DNA from: Siphonodentalium dalli
Lineage: Eukaryota > Mollusca > Scaphopoda > Gadilida > Siphonodentaliidae
DNA: 64,000 nucleotides
Direction: 5' to 3'
Assembly: GCA_032622095.1 (NCBI GenBank)
Contig: CP136061.1
Span: 249,501,582-249,565,581 of the forward strand
The translations under genes and the position numbers were made by a program. The notes under the pieces are model-generated. The model was not told the origin of the DNA and did no database searches. It worked only from the letters and a program-made list of their open reading frames with translations. This document shows positions 1 to 11,842 of this stretch, piece by piece; position 1 is the stretch's first letter; each line of letters opens with the position of its first letter.

Positions 1-1040
1 CATGGCGGCCATTTTGCTTGATATGCACCATGTCTCTTTGATCGTCATTATAGTAAATGACATATCACATTTGCTTACATTTTCCGGGCCACTCGGTCTG
101 TTATGCCAATATTCAATGCTTACAAACTAGCCAAAAATCCGACACCAAAATCCAATATGGCGGCCAAGATGGCGGCCGAAATGTGAAAACTATATAAATG
201 TTCCGACATTTCACCAACATATCGTTTGTCACTGTGGGAAAACGTGGGCATATTGATGGGATATTATACATTTGAATATAGGGGAGTCATTTGCGCACAT
301 AATAAGACCATAACATGCATTCTAGTCCGGATATGTTTGCCCGATATCACGTTTTTTCGGCATAATACGGCAAAAGCAAAATCGACGCAAATCACGTAAT
401 GTCTGTTTCGAATAAGTAGGTGTTATTGCTAATATTAATCCGCCAATGCATGTACATGTGTAGGAGATACCCGGCCTAGGATTACTCTTAAATTTGAGGT
501 GAGATGTATTCACCCAAATCCAAGATGGCGGCCAAAATGGTACCAGAAATTGAAAAATCACCCAAAATCGCTGATTTTTACATCAGTGAGTGTTATTGTC
601 AGGACCAATCCATCAATGCTTACTGATGTGAGTTGGGAATACTGAGGCGAAGTACTTACCTCATATCTGATCCAACAAAAATCCCCAAATTCAAAATGGC
701 GCCCAAAACGGCGGACATATTTTGAAAAATTACCGAAAATCCCTTACATTCACATCAATGGGCGTTAGTGTCATGACAACTCCATTAATGTTTGCAGTTG
801 TGTTGGGAATACTGAGCCGAGGTAATTACTATACATCTCATCCAAGAAATATTTTCCCAAATTTAATATGGCGGCTAGAATGGCAAGCGAAATTATGAAA
901 ACGCCTATATTCCTTTAGTTTCTGACAATGGGCGTTAATGGTTTGCTTATTCTATTCACATTTACATTTGGGTAGGGAACATTGATACGAAGTATTCGTT
1001 TAAGTTGGCAATTGATACTCGCAGCCAAGTTTTGTCATAA
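1..1040. repeat. Left outer arm of a large decayed inverted repeat, GATGGCGGCC-rich array
   Basis: Roughly 180-bp diverged units recur, each with a motif such as AAGATGGCGGCC and then a stretch resembling TTGGGAATACTGAGGCGAAG. The reverse complement of the same series appears at about 3062-3690 and 4265-4580. Matching landmarks are the GCGCAAATGACT stretch near 4290 (inverted near 290) and the GTCGGGTTTTTGGC stretch near 4420 (inverted near 135). No coding potential is visible. The short reading frames here run through repeat units. Confidence 0.75.
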
Positions 1041-3061
1041 TATCGATATGTTTCGACGAAACGGTACACAAATCATAAATCGATTCATATTTAAAACGTC
1101 TTCAAATTCATAATTTAGCTAGCAGCCTGCTGGAAGGACGAAAACTATACTTGCTTTCAGAAGATCATCTCAATCTATGCCTTTCACATACCTCATGGGG
1201 CTAACCACGTGTTCGTCTGGTGATCTTCCCAGTTATCTAGCCACTTCTCAATAAACGGTTCTACAACTCACAAACTCAGCGAACGTATTGGCGTACCTGG
1301 ACAACTTCGACAGTGTATTGAGGGTTGCTAGCTTTCTCATTCCCTGGGACGGAAGCCTCTGTTATACCATAGAAAACCATATTGTACACACGCTCCTTGA
1401 TCGTTATCCTATGCAATGTATGTGACGTCCGGCAGTCGTCTCACCAAAGAGCTCAAAGCAGGAGAAAATACATTGGTGCTAGTATATGTGGACATGCGCC
1501 ATGATAGTGGCAATGAAATGGGGCCACGATCTACACGCCCCATACACTAGATGTATATTTCAGAAAATTGGGTAACATATGGTGGATTTTCACTTTGTTT
1601 ATTTCAATCATTTATGGTTGTGAACGTCGTGTGAAATTCTTCAAAGGTCGAACGTGATATGTGCCATTAATATCCCGCAGGATAGCTTTAGAAGATTGTT
1701 GGTATGTCTCAGGAACAAGTGGTCGGAATTGTGGTGTACCCGACGGTTGTTGAAGTGATTGTATAAGATCTCATCAACTGAACATTCCTCTAGATGTTCT
1801 TTGAGTTGAACATGACATCCTTGTGCTGACGTCATTCAGATTATCGTGAACAATACCACCACTACCGAGCGCGAGAGTCATAACGCATACCTTCATTCTT
1901 TGAATGACATATCACCAAACTAGCAAAGGCATGGTCTTTAAGATTGCACACTAGTTATGGGGAGGCTTATACACAGTAGGTACACAACTATTACAGTTAA
2001 TTTATAACTGCTTCCAAACGTGTGTGGACATAATATCTTAGCGAATAAAGACAGCAACGCCACGCATAAGATCCTGTATGTATCTGAAACATACCGCTGC
2101 TGTTGGGCGGTGCAGTACATGGTCCTATTTCATTTCCACTGTCTTGACACATGCATACAAACTAGCACCGATTGCGTTGTTCTTATCTACTGGGAGCTCA
2201 TGAACGAGACGACTGCTGGATGTTACAAAGACTGCTTTGGATCATGATCAAGAAATGTGGGTACATTACGGTCAACGATCTTAGCAGAGAGGCATACGTC
2301 AACGGGAAAGCTAGCAACCCTCGAAACGATATACATACGTTGTTTAGATAAGTCATCAATGCGTTTGCTGAGTTTGTGAATTGACGAACCATTATACTGA
2401 TTGACAAGTGGCTAGCTGACAATCGCCAAGTGTACATGTTTTATTCCCATCAGGTCACTGATGCTCAGAAAGACGTAGATAAAGAGAACCTTCTGAAACT
2501 AGCATTCTCATCGATCTTATGTCATGCTTGATCATCTCACAAGACGACGCTTAATTATCATATGTAACAGACGAATTATACCATATTCTACATGTACCAT
2601 TAATGAAGCTAATTGCCACTAACAAGGATGAGAATTCCGAATTTTGTTTAGCAAATCCATGACCAGGACACCGTCATATGTATTGTTTGAAATGTTCTGA
2701 TTGGTGGGATCCTTCTCCCAGGAAGTGTAGAAGTCTTTGTTGGTGCGTGCCAGATACATTAATTAATCATGAGATTGAAGCCGGTCCAAATAATTCTAAA
2801 TGCGGCAAATCAGAATCAACCCAGCTAGTTGTTCTTAACCGGGCAAGTCAAAATATGACTATTCGGTGCACCTACGGTTATGGACATTATTGGCGCTTAC
2901 TGGAGAATAGATTTCTAAATGCCACACCGCGAATATTAATGGTGGGTTTTAGTCCCCCCAAGATACCAACAACTCCGATATGTGTATTAAGTGCGTTTTG
3001 AATAGGAATCGATATATTGTGATTTCGTCTGTTCATGTTGATATTGTGACAAAAGTGGAAA
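1041..3061. repeat. Inner part of the large inverted repeat and its spacer
   Basis: Patches inside also pair in inverted orientation. The GAGGGTTGCTAGCTTT stretch near 1320 pairs with its complement near 2315, and the CAACTCACAAACTCAGC stretch near 1265 pairs near 2375. The whole 1-4580 segment may therefore be one decayed foldback structure centred near 1.75-2.1 kb. An ATG-started frame of 107 codons at 2678-3001 has a Cys-rich start but resembles nothing I know, and I do not call it a gene. Confidence 0.5.
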
Positions 3062-3690
3062 TTATAATGTGAACATATTTACGACTTTTAAATTTCTTGC
3101 CACCAGTTTGGCTGCCATCTTGGCGTGAGTATCAATTGCCCAACTCAAATGAATACGTCGTATCAATATTCCCTATCTACATGTAAATATGGTTGCAACA
3201 ATAACTCCCATGCATTGTAAGAAATAAAAGTCTGTGGACATGTTTTCAAATTTCGGTCGCCATTTTAGCCACCATCTTGTAAATGGGAAGCTGTTTCACG
3301 GAGGCAAAGTATTAAGTTAATTACTTCGCCTCAGTATTCCCATCTCAATTGTAAGCATGTATGGAGTAATTGGAGTTGTCATGGCAATAACGCCTACTGA
3401 TGTGAATATGAAGGATTTTCGGTGATTTTTTTTCGCGCCATATTGAATTTGTAGGACTTTTTGTTTGATCACATATAAGGAGAGTGTTCTTCGCCTCAGT
3501 ATTACCAACTCACAACAGTGAGCATGTGTGGAATTGCCGTAACAATAATGCTGACTGGTGTGGAAATCAGCCATTGTCGGTGATTTTTCAATTTCTGGTC
3601 GCCATTTTGCCGCCATCTTGGATTTGGGTTATTATTCCTCAGCTCAAGTATAATAGGGGTCCTAGCCCGAGTATCTCCTACTCAGGTAGA
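3062..3690. repeat. Right outer arm of the large inverted repeat (first part)
   Basis: This carries the GCCATCTTGG-type units in the opposite orientation to 1-1040, for example around 3110, 3260 and 3605. Pairing with the left arm breaks at about 3690, resumes at about 4265 and runs to 4580. The intervening 570 bp is either inserted here or lost from the left arm. Confidence 0.7.
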
Positions 3691-5104
3691 GTGATCACAG
3701 ACATTCAGCTGTGCCCTGGTCTCCACTTCTCACACAGGCTTGAAACATCCTTATATGATGGTACATCAATGTCCTACATGGTGGGAAACATGGTTTACTG
3801 AAAAATGGCTCTAAAGAGACTGATTTCAATAACTCTGTGTTGCTCACAGCATGAGACTCGAATGTGTCATTCCAAAGGAATGTGGTTAGACTCAATTGAC
3901 TGAATGGCCTGGACATTCATCAGGAACATTGTGTCCCGAAGATGACACGCATTTTATCGTGGACTCACAGTGTCACTTTTAGACCACATTTACAGCCAGT
4001 AACAACTTGTGACAATGGAGTGACTGTCCACTCTACGTCAGTGTTTTGCAACTTTTGAAAAGCACCCCACTTCCATTTAATTCATGCTCGGCCGGCCATA
4101 ACATAACTCACAGGGCGGTGTCTCACACAAGTTGTGTATCAAATGACACTAAACATTTGCGTAAAGTTTCGTCAAAATAGATCAAATATCTCATAACATA
4201 TTACCGAATATATTAGGAGGGACTTTCTTTTTTTGAGGTGCTTATATCCTGCTTGGAATGCATATTGTGATCACAGTGTGTGTGCGCAAATGACTATTCT
4301 ATGATACAAATGTATAATATCCCACCAAGATGCCCATGTTTACCCACACAGACAAACAATAAATTTGATCATTTTTTTCACATTTCGGCCGCCATCTTGG
4401 CCGCCATATTGTATTTTGGTGTCGGGTTTTTGGCTAGTTTGTAAAGCGTTGTATATTAGCATAACGAATCGAGTGGAAAATGAATGTGATATTATATTTA
4501 CTATAATAATGGCAATCTGGTGCATATCAAGCAAACTGGCCGTCATTAGGACGCCATCTTGTCTGGAGTCTCTGCGGCCACTTGATTTTTCTTGTTAACA
4601 AGTGAAAACAAATTGGAGGAGACCTAAAGGAAGAAAATTGGTGAGGTGAAGTTGACTCTAGACATGGGGGGGGGGTGCAGAAGTCGAACAATATCTCCTG
4701 GATTATATTAATTGGAAGATTCTTCAATAAGCCAACGTAAGTTGGAACACATTTTTTAAAACAGCTTCAAATGTAATTTTGTAACCGTTACTTTCGAGAT
4801 TCTCTTCCTGTTGGAAGAATCGGCAGTAATCGCGGATTTAGGATATGTACGTGTGGAGTTGAACATATAATTCAGTAAAGATCTGTAACCTCGGCATGCA
4901 GTAACCTGGTTATTCTATTGCATAGTATATATAATATTCTGCACTGAAATCTGACCTACGTATATCTACCATGAATATCTACCCTTTATCTATACACGCA
5001 CGTAGAGATCATATTCCATCAGTACAAAACCTGGGAACTATTTGATGTTGTGACAGGGAAGTGTATAACAGTGTAGGTAATATATTTCTTAGTTATTACA
5101 TATT

Positions 5105-5250
5105 CCTTAATACAGTAAAACCTCCCAAACCAAACACCATTGGGAACGGCCCTTCTGTTCGGTTTAGAGAGTGTTCTGTTAATAGAGGTGTGTTTAGAGA
5201 GATGTGAGGTTTAGTGAGGTGTTCAGTTTAGAGAGGTGCTCAGTGCATAG
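5105..5250. repeat. Repeat with CAGTAAAACCTCC end and about 20-bp internal units
   Basis: The segment starts with a CAGTAAAACCTCC motif, as at the ends of some pogo/Tigger-type elements. Degenerate copies of GGTTTAGAGAGGTG follow. No opposite terminus is recognisable, so it may be a solo end. The same sequence is at about 12428-12570 in copy B. Confidence 0.4.
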
Positions 5251-5296
5251 AAAATCGCGCTACTGTCGGAATTTATTGACGTCGTTACTATGGCTG

Positions 5297-5604
5297 CTGA
5301 AATGGTCAGTCACCCCCTGTCATTCAGTTGGGTACCCAGCTTTTATAAATATACATGTGGGTACCCAACTTATAAAATATCATACAGAACGTGGTCTAGT
5401 TAGTAAATGTCGTCAGTTATTTTCGAAATAAATCTGTTAAATTCATGAATACTTGATAAATTGATAAAAGCTGGGTACAAAACTGAAAATTAAAAAAAAG
5501 CTGGGTACCCAAATGTAAATTTGATTAAAGCTTGGTACCCAACTGAAAATTTAAAAAAGCTGGGTACCCAACTGAACGAAAGGGGCTGACAATGCCCATT
5601 TCAG
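5297..5604. repeat. Foldback element with GGGTACCCAACTGA repeats, copy A
   Basis: The ends are inverted repeats: CTGAAATGG at the left and CCATTTCAG at the right. Just inside, the GTTGGGTACCCAGCTTTT motif occurs in both orientations. Several roughly 32-bp units built on AGCTGGGTACCCAA fill the centre. The KpnI-like palindrome GGTACC recurs in most units. It is noncoding. Confidence 0.7.
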
Positions 5605-5757
5605 TGTTACTATGAGTTGTCGAAGCACAACCAACTCATTATTGAATAATTTAGACGAAGGTGACCCATTCCTAATTCGAATTTTATTATATTTCGCTAA
5701 AATAAAGTGTGTTATATGGTGGCCACCAAGACACTACCTCTTTCCACTTACATTACA

Positions 5758-6785
5758 CACCTCACCCCGATCCAAAATGGCCGCCGTCCAGATGGGTTCA
5801 AATAGGGCAACCATACCATTCATCGGCCCCTTGACCGATTTAGGTCAAACAAAGGGTGTTGCAGTGTGGCCCACTATACATCATAATAATTCACCCCACC
5901 CCGATACAAAATGGCTGCCGTCCAGATATAGCACCCGTGCCATTTCTCGGCCCATTGACCGATTTAGGTAAAACGAAGGGTGTTGTATGGAGGCCCACAA
6001 TACATCATAAATATTCACCCCACCCCGATACAAAATGGCCGCCGTCCAGAGGGGTTCAAATAGGGCACCCGTGCCATTCCTCGGCCCATTGACCGATTTA
6101 GGTAAAACGAAGGGTGTTGTAGGGTGCCCCAAGACGTGCTAAATATTTACATACACCACACACACTCCACGCAGACCCAAAATGGCCCCAGTCCAGAAGG
6201 GTTAAAGTAGGGCATCCATGCCATTTCTTGGCCCATTAACCGATTGAGGTCAAAGGGTATTATAGGGTGGCCCCCAAGACATTCTAAATATTCACCCCAC
6301 ACATCCCATCCCGATCTAAAATGGCCGCCATTTCTCGGCCCATTGACATATTTAGGTCAAACAAAGGGAGGCCCACAAGACATTCTAAATATTTACCGCA
6401 TCCGAAATGTCCAGCATCCAAAGGTGTTCAAATAGGCAACCATTGCCAGTTCTCGGCCCTTGACCGATTTAGGTCAAACAAAGGGTTTTGTAGGGTGCCC
6501 CACCCAAGACATTCTATTATTCACCCCACACCCCGATCCAAAATGGCCGCCATCCAGAGTGGTCACACTGCCATTTCTCGACCCATTTGCTGATTTAGGT
6601 CAAACAAAGGGTGTTGTCGGGTTGTAGGCCGGAAGACATTCTAAAATTATACCCCGCACACCCCACCCCTATCCAAAATGGCCGCCGCCCAGAGTAATTC
6701 AAATAGGACACCCATGCCATTTTTCGGCCCATTGACCGATTTAGGTCAAACAAAGGGTGTTGTAGTGTGGCCCCAAGACATTCTA
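5758..6785. repeat. Tandem array of about 130-bp units, copy A
   Basis: The unit core reads CCGATTTAGGTCAAACAAAG, then GTGGCCC, AAGACATTCTAAATATT, ACCCCGATCCAAAATGGCCG and TTCTCGGCCCATTGA. About eight diverged copies run head to tail. The reading frames here are repeat translations. Copy B has one unit fewer (13190-14100). Confidence 0.85.
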
Positions 6786-7199
6786 ACACTCAGTTATAAC
6801 AACAGTAACATTCTCACTAGAAGTCATTTTCAAGAAGTCGTTGACAGTAGTTTTTTTCACAAATATATGCCAATCACATTTCAATTATTAATGTTCGTGA
6901 TGATGGCAACCAAGAACGGAGAAAAGAATGCTATTCGATAATACCTACTAAATTCAATATTTAGCGACCGTTACAAGCAAATCGTTGAATGGAAGAGGAC
7001 ACACATATGGACTCATTAGCTAATGAGAAGGCAGAATGTGCCAATTAATGAGAAATGAAATCACACAACGCATGGTAAGAATATCTAGTCATGATTACTC
7101 GTGTTTTGAGATAACAACAGATTCACTGCTCGTTACATGATTGTTTTGCAGACCTTACATTGAGTTATCTTTTCACTGTCATGTGATGTTCACTTAAAT

Positions 7200-7880
7200 A
7201 TGTACGTATCGAGTGTCCTGCCTTGTTCAGTAGTAATCTGGATTTTTGTACAAGTTACAGCACACCGTGTTTACATAAAAAGGACAGAGAATAATCTGCG
7301 CTGCAGGAAACTTTGTGAATACCAGGCAAGATGTTTGAGGTTCTACTTCAACAAAAAGAGATGTTCGATGATTACTGATCCTCAGAGTCTGTATGGGGAG
7401 GAAGTCCGTAAATCAGAAATATCAGGGACGGTCTGTACAACGCTAAACATATGTGGGGATGGAGAATTGTGTGTTCCGACTGGAAGCTGTCTGCCGGGAC
7501 AAGGACACAGATGCGAAGCAATACAAGAGAGATTCGACATCCAGACAGAAGAAATGAGTCATAATGAGGCAGATAGTTATTGTGTAGCTCGTGGGGAACA
7601 CTTGTTGGCAGTGAGAAACTATGACCATTGGCTGGAGATTGTAAGTTATATCCGAGGCCATCCATATCTTAGCAACATACGAGGATTCTGGATAAATGGT
7701 CGGAAAATGAAGAATGGCACCTGGGTTAACCTAGTCAGCACTACACAAGTCAGTGGCCAGCCTTACCTCACATGGTCCCCAGGCAGCCCAAGTGGAGATG
7801 GTGATTGCTTGGAACTCATTGGATATGTGATGAATGATCTGTCCTGCTCATATCATAAGAGGGCATTTATTTGTGAGTAA
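7200..7880 (+). CDS. Secreted C-type lectin-like protein with N-terminal PAN-like cysteine module (lectin A)
   Basis: This 226-residue frame starts with ATG. Residues 1-21 form a hydrophobic signal peptide (VVIWIFVQVTA), so the product should be secreted. Residues 33-60 hold four cysteines (35, 39, 45, 55) spaced as in PAN/apple-like modules. A short Cys-rich linker (79-105) leads to a C-type lectin fold. Its four canonical cysteines are probably 128, 203, 216 and 225, with a WING-type core at 164-167 and a WSPGSPSGDGDCLEL block at 192-206. The usual EPN/QPD sugar-specificity triplet is SPS, and the WND motif is MND (211-213), so calcium and sugar binding may be altered. An in-line 3' splice site (TTGTTTTGCAG ending at 7151) suggests this exon starts at 7152 with a short 5' UTR. 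A consensus donor GTGAGT at 7873 overlaps the stop, so the last residues could be spliced differently. The ligand is unknown; a role in immune or mucosal recognition is inference. Confidence 0.88.
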   Translation: MYVSSVLPCSVVIWIFVQVTAHRVYIKRTENNLRCRKLCEYQARCLRFYFNKKRCSMITDPQSLYGEEVRKSEISGTVCTTLNICGDGELCVPTGSCLPGQGHRCEAIQERFDIQTEEMSHNEADSYCVARGEHLLAVRNYDHWLEIVSYIRGHPYLSNIRGFWINGRKMKNGTWVNLVSTTQVSGQPYLTWSPGSPSGDGDCLELIGYVMNDLSCSYHKRAFICE

Positions 7881-7953
7881 TCATACTGTTGGAACTGAAA
7901 GGACAAAAAACTTTATTCATGAACATCATAATTTGCGGAATTAGTTATTTTAC

Positions 7954-8481
7954 TTAAAGATGGATTATCTCTTTAAATAACAAATTTTAAATAGTTGCGT
8001 GTGTATAAAATAATAGATATGAACTGAAGACCTGTGTCCGGAAAAGCTTTTATCAATTAATATTGATTTTATTTCGAATATTAAATCGGGCCCATTTATG
8101 TTACTATTTTTAGAACCGACCATTCGGATGAGACCGTATTGCGATATAGAGCACTGGGCTGTTCATACGGCTACGCAACGAATGTCAAATGTCACAGATT
8201 GGTTGTTTGTACTGTTTTGTTCCACAGATATAAGGGATAATGTGTATAATTAACGTTTATTTGTGACAAAATTGCACAATATAATTTCTGGTCTCTGTTA
8301 ACAGTAACCACTATTGTTCGTTAGCTGAACAAACACACCTTTTTAGACCAGAAAATATTCGAAATAAAATTAATATTAATCGATAGAAGCATTTCCAGAC
8401 AGGAGTCTTCGATTCAAATATAATGTTTTATACCCCGGTAACTATATAATACATGTTTACAAAGAGATAATCCACCTTTAA
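7954..8481 (-). mobile_element. 528-bp MITE with TTAA target duplication, copy A only
   Basis: The ends are AGATGGATTATCTCTTT and its near-complement, each flanked by TTAA. Long subterminal inverted repeats extend inward, including TTTATTTCGAATATT on both sides. The corresponding site in copy B (15798-15801) reads GTAA with no insertion. The same element lies in the opposite orientation at 14508-15033. TTAA duplication points to a piggyBac-like mobilising transposase (inference). There is no coding sequence. It sits 74 bp after the lectin A stop. Confidence 0.9.
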
Positions 8482-9220
8482 GAAATAATAATAATAATTT
8501 CCACATATGATATTCTCTATTTATTGATACTGATATTAATTAATTAACAAGTTAATCCTTTCTTGACTGGTAAAGGTTAATAAAGTATACCCCCGTATTC
8601 AACATGTTATTCCAATGAAGTAGCCCTTACCATACAGTATATTGGAATTGGTCAATAGTGTCACTGTAAACATACTACCTACATGCAGCTACTCACCTGT
8701 GCAAGCTTATATTCAAAGTAAAAAAGGTTTCGAATAACGTGGCAATTATTAGTCCGACCGAACTCCACATAGCATGCACAGGTTCACATGACGATTGACC
8801 CCTGTATGTGCATATATTCCCATGATGATTGACACCTGTATGTGAATATATTCCCATGATGATTGACCCCTGTAGGTGCACAGGTTCACAGGACGATTAC
8901 CATTGTAGCACATTCTATTCAAATTGAACAAGAATGTTCTGAGAAAACGTCCGGACAAAATTATGCATCTTGAGAAAAATTTGTCTAAGTCGAACAAGTC
9001 GGACGCACCTCATAATCGCCGGCGCTTAGGTTCCCATGGTACTAAATATATGTGCCAAGTTAAAAAAATATTGACCGAAAAATGTACGAATAAAAGCTCG
9101 GACAAAATTATGTCCAAGTCCGGGCGTAAGCTGATTCCTGTGTAGCGCCCCCCTCCACAACTCGTTGCGGGCGTATAATTAGTTAATCAGTTAATCCTTT
9201 CTCGACTGGTAAGTATAGGA
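8482..9220. repeat. Duplicated noncoding stretch with about 40-bp minisatellite
   Basis: Between about 8775 and 8895 there are three to four units built on CATGATGATTGACCCCTGTA. The matching piece in copy B is 16762-16890. A 73-codon frame at 8924-9145 is preserved in both copies but begins with TTG. Its preservation reflects the recent duplication, so I do not call a gene. Confidence 0.6.
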
Positions 9221-9320
9221 TAATGGCTGAAAACTGTACATTATTTCAGGGAATAGATCGATCGAGGCCGTAGGTCGAGATCGTTCCATTTGCTGAAATA
9301 ATGTACAGTTTCAGCTATTA
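9221..9320. repeat. 100-bp imperfect palindrome, copy A
   Basis: TAATGGCTGAAAACTGTACA at the left pairs with TGTACAGTTTCAGCTATTA at the right, around a centre with GATCGATCGAGG. The same hairpin lies at 17213-17312. It is a probable short foldback MITE. No clear target duplication was identified. Confidence 0.65.
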
Positions 9321-9439
9321 TCTGACTTAAAACATGGCGAGTCCATTTGTTTGATGCGTCGACGATCACCTCTTATGAGAATGGATTAATTTTAATTTTT
9401 TATTTTTAAATTGAGCAAGGAGTTCAATCTAATTTTTTT

Positions 9440-9740
9440 TTTTTTTTTTTAGTTATGTCCCTGGCTCCGTCCACATTTGACCCAGTGACCCAGAATTTCT
9501 ATGGAGGGAAAGAGTTATGGTCCTGGCTTCGGAACTAATTGACCCAGTGACCTCATTTGAACATATCTGAATAACAGTCACCTAGGGAACATCCACACCA
9601 AATATGAACCCATTAGGTCCTATGGATCTAAAGAAGATTTTCAAAGAATTGTTGATGGACGGACGGACGCACCCACGGACGGCACGACGAGGAGTGATGA
9701 CTATAGCTCCACCGGAGACTTTGTCTCAGGTGAACTAAAA
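9440..9740 (+). repeat. Dispersed mollusc-type repeat, copy A
   Basis: It begins AGTTATGTCCCTGGCTCC, continues with TTTGACCCAGTGACC, passes a GACGGACGG microsatellite and ends with ACTATAGCTCCACCGGAGAC and CTCAGGTGAACTAAAA. The family recurs at 17440-17735, 34795-35620, 37190-37652 and 39480-39902, and in diverged form at 33005-33530. The ordered 5' body, microsatellite and fixed 3' end suggest a non-LTR or SINE-like element. The class is not resolved. Confidence 0.75.
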
Positions 9741-9888
9741 AGAGGAAGTAAAGACACCTTCAAGAACAAATATAGTTCCATTTTATATGTGTCTTTTTTC
9801 ATGTTGACAAAATTGTTCAATCACCCATGTTTATCTCAGTCAACACTAAATAACCCAACACAAATTGAATATCAAAATTATATTATAA

Positions 9889-9974
9889 CTAGCTGGTGGA
9901 CCCGACTTCGTCCGGGCTGTTTCCCCTCTGCTTTCCGGCAAAATGCGCGATTTGACCTTGAATTGACCATTTCT
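9889..9974 (-). mobile_element. Truncated Helitron 3' end at the edge of copy A
   Basis: This is the same 86 bp as 17881-17966: CTAG, a 7-nt spacer, the hairpin CCCGACTTCGTCCGGG and the start of a TTGACCTTGAATTGACC unit. Copy A stops inside that unit and continues into unrelated DNA. The duplication breakpoint therefore falls inside the Helitron. Confidence 0.85.
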
Positions 9975-10677
9975 ACACCATGATTTGGGAAATTCCTTTA
10001 CAATGTGTTTAACGATGTATACGTAAGTGATTATGAGGAAGACAGGGAATATGGATATATAATTATTGATTTGTATGACATCAAATATGCTATTTCATCA
10101 CGCCGGTTCTGGACCACAGGCAAATTTGGCTGTCCATACAATGGTGGAACACACATTTTGTTTAAGAATATTTGTGTCCTCTCAATCATAGATGCATAAA
10201 GAAATAATATTTTGTGCACAACCTTGAGAGGAAATGACTAAAACAACAAGGAATCCCTTCATTTTGCTTTATTTTTTAAAATACAAGACCATAAAAAATG
10301 GATTTTAACTTATTTTGAGAAATTGAGCCTCCGAAATTAGACAAACTCCAAATTATGGAGGCACATAACTAAAAAAAATACTGAACGTATCTAGGAAAGG
10401 TTTTCTGTTCTGTAATCAGGATTGTGCACTCTACAAAATGGATATCAACGGAAGGACATGTGAAAGGAAGTTTTGGTATAAACATCCTTAAAAAGCTATA
10501 AAATGAGTATTTTACCAAATTTTGACAAATTTATTTCACAAAATTTCATCAATTTCGCATTTCTTGATTCTTGTTGATTTTTAGTATATTATTTGTGATG
10601 GGTTAAAGTACTTATTCCCACTGAGAAACTTTGTGTTGCAATTATTTTGAGGTGAAACCATAAATGCACTGGACTAT
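9975..10677. other. Unique spacer between duplicates
   Basis: This is AT-rich DNA found in neither duplicate, and I see no gene in it. The 64-codon frame at 10005-10199 starts with GTG, has no ATG and looks spurious. Confidence 0.6.
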
Positions 10678-11544
10678 ATCTCCTACTCATGTAGAGTGAT
10701 CACAGACATTCAGCTGTGCCCTGGTATCCACTTCTCACACAGGCTTGAAACATCCTTATCTGATGGTACATCAATGTCCTACATGGTGGGAAACATGGTT
10801 TACTGAAAAATGGCTCCAAAGAGACTGATTTCAATAACTCTGTGTTGCTCACAGCATGAAACTCTAAGGTGTCATTCCAAAGAAATGTGGTTAGACTCAA
10901 TAGACTGAATGGCCCGGACATTCATCAGGAACATTGTGTGCCGAAGATGACACGCATTTTATCGTGGACTCACAGTGTCACTTTTAGACCACATTTAGAG
11001 CCAGTAACAACTTGTGTGAACAATGGAACAATGGAGTGACTGTCCACTCTACGTCAGTGTTTTGCAACTTTTGAAAAGCACCCCTCTTCCATTCAATTCA
11101 TGCTCAGCCGGACATAACATAACTCACAGGGCGGTGTCTCACACAGGTTGTGTATCAAATACCACTAAACATTTGCGTAAAGTTTCGTCAAAATCGATCA
11201 AATATCTCATAACATATTACCGAATATATTAGGGGGGATTTCTTTTTTTGAGGTGCTTATATCCTGCTTGGAATGCATATTATGATCTCATTGTGTGTGC
11301 GCAAATGACTATTCTATGATACAAATGTATAATATCCCACCAAGATGCCCATGTTTACCCACACAGACAAACGATAAATTTGATCATTTTTTTCACATTT
11401 CGACCGCTATCTTGGCCGCCATATTGTATTTTGGTGTCGGGTTTTTGGCTAGTTTGTAAAGCGTTGTATATTAGCATAACGAATCGAGTGGAAAATGAAT
11501 GTGATATTATATTTACTATCATGGAATCTGGTACATATCAAGCA

Positions 11545-11842
11545 GGGGGGCTCGGTGGCTCAATCGGTTAGGGGTACCACTCCAAGCCGTTTCGCCCTCC
11601 AGCGCTGGCGATAAGGGTTCAAATCCACATGTTTCCATAACTCGAAATCGTTATCTGGTGGAGTTGCCAGTTACTCGCCGATGGTCGGTGGTTTGCCGCA
11701 CATGGTTGACGAGTTTATCAGCTATTGAAATCACTGTTAGATTAGTCGCAAGTGTGCGGATTTCCTCCATCACTAAAACTGGCAATGTCGTGATATGGCC
11801 TTAGTGGCTAAAGCGACAATAAACCCCAATCAATCAATCAAG
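11545..11842 (+). mobile_element. tRNA-derived SINE with (AATC)n tail and 11-bp target duplication
   Basis: The head has an RNA polymerase III box A (TGGCTCAATCGG, 11556-11567) and box B (GGTTCAAATCC, 11616-11626). A central domain and an (AATC)n tail follow. The flanks are perfect 11-bp duplications CATATCAAGCA at 11534-11544 and 11843-11853. Copy A has the unfilled site at 4523-4533. The arrangement resembles molluscan V-SINE-like families; the family name was not checked. The insertion came after the duplication. Confidence 0.95.

Larger units (their letters stand above)
3673..9974. repeat. Segmental tandem duplication, copy A
   Basis: The sequence from ATCTCCTACTCA at 3673 to the middle of a Helitron subrepeat at 9974 recurs almost base for base at 10678-17966. 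Most 60-base lines differ by only one to three bases. The copy contains one complete lectin gene, a foldback element, a 130-bp tandem array and the first 86 bp of a Helitron end. A-specific DNA is a MITE at 7954-8481 and one extra unit of the tandem array near 5985-6110. These account for most of the length difference from copy B. Confidence 0.95.

Noticed and set aside
2678-3001. 107-codon ATG-started frame with CLKC and CWC motifs
   Set aside because: It is in the spacer of the large inverted repeat, with no recognisable domain and no upstream or splice context. Length alone is not enough.
5758-6785. Periodic array considered as a CRISPR or structured satellite
   Set aside because: Units are diverged throughout with no constant repeat/variable spacer pattern, and the genome is eukaryotic.
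8924-9145. 73-codon lysine-rich frame conserved in both duplicates
   Set aside because: It starts with TTG, lies in repeat DNA, and its conservation is no higher than that of the surrounding duplicated DNA.
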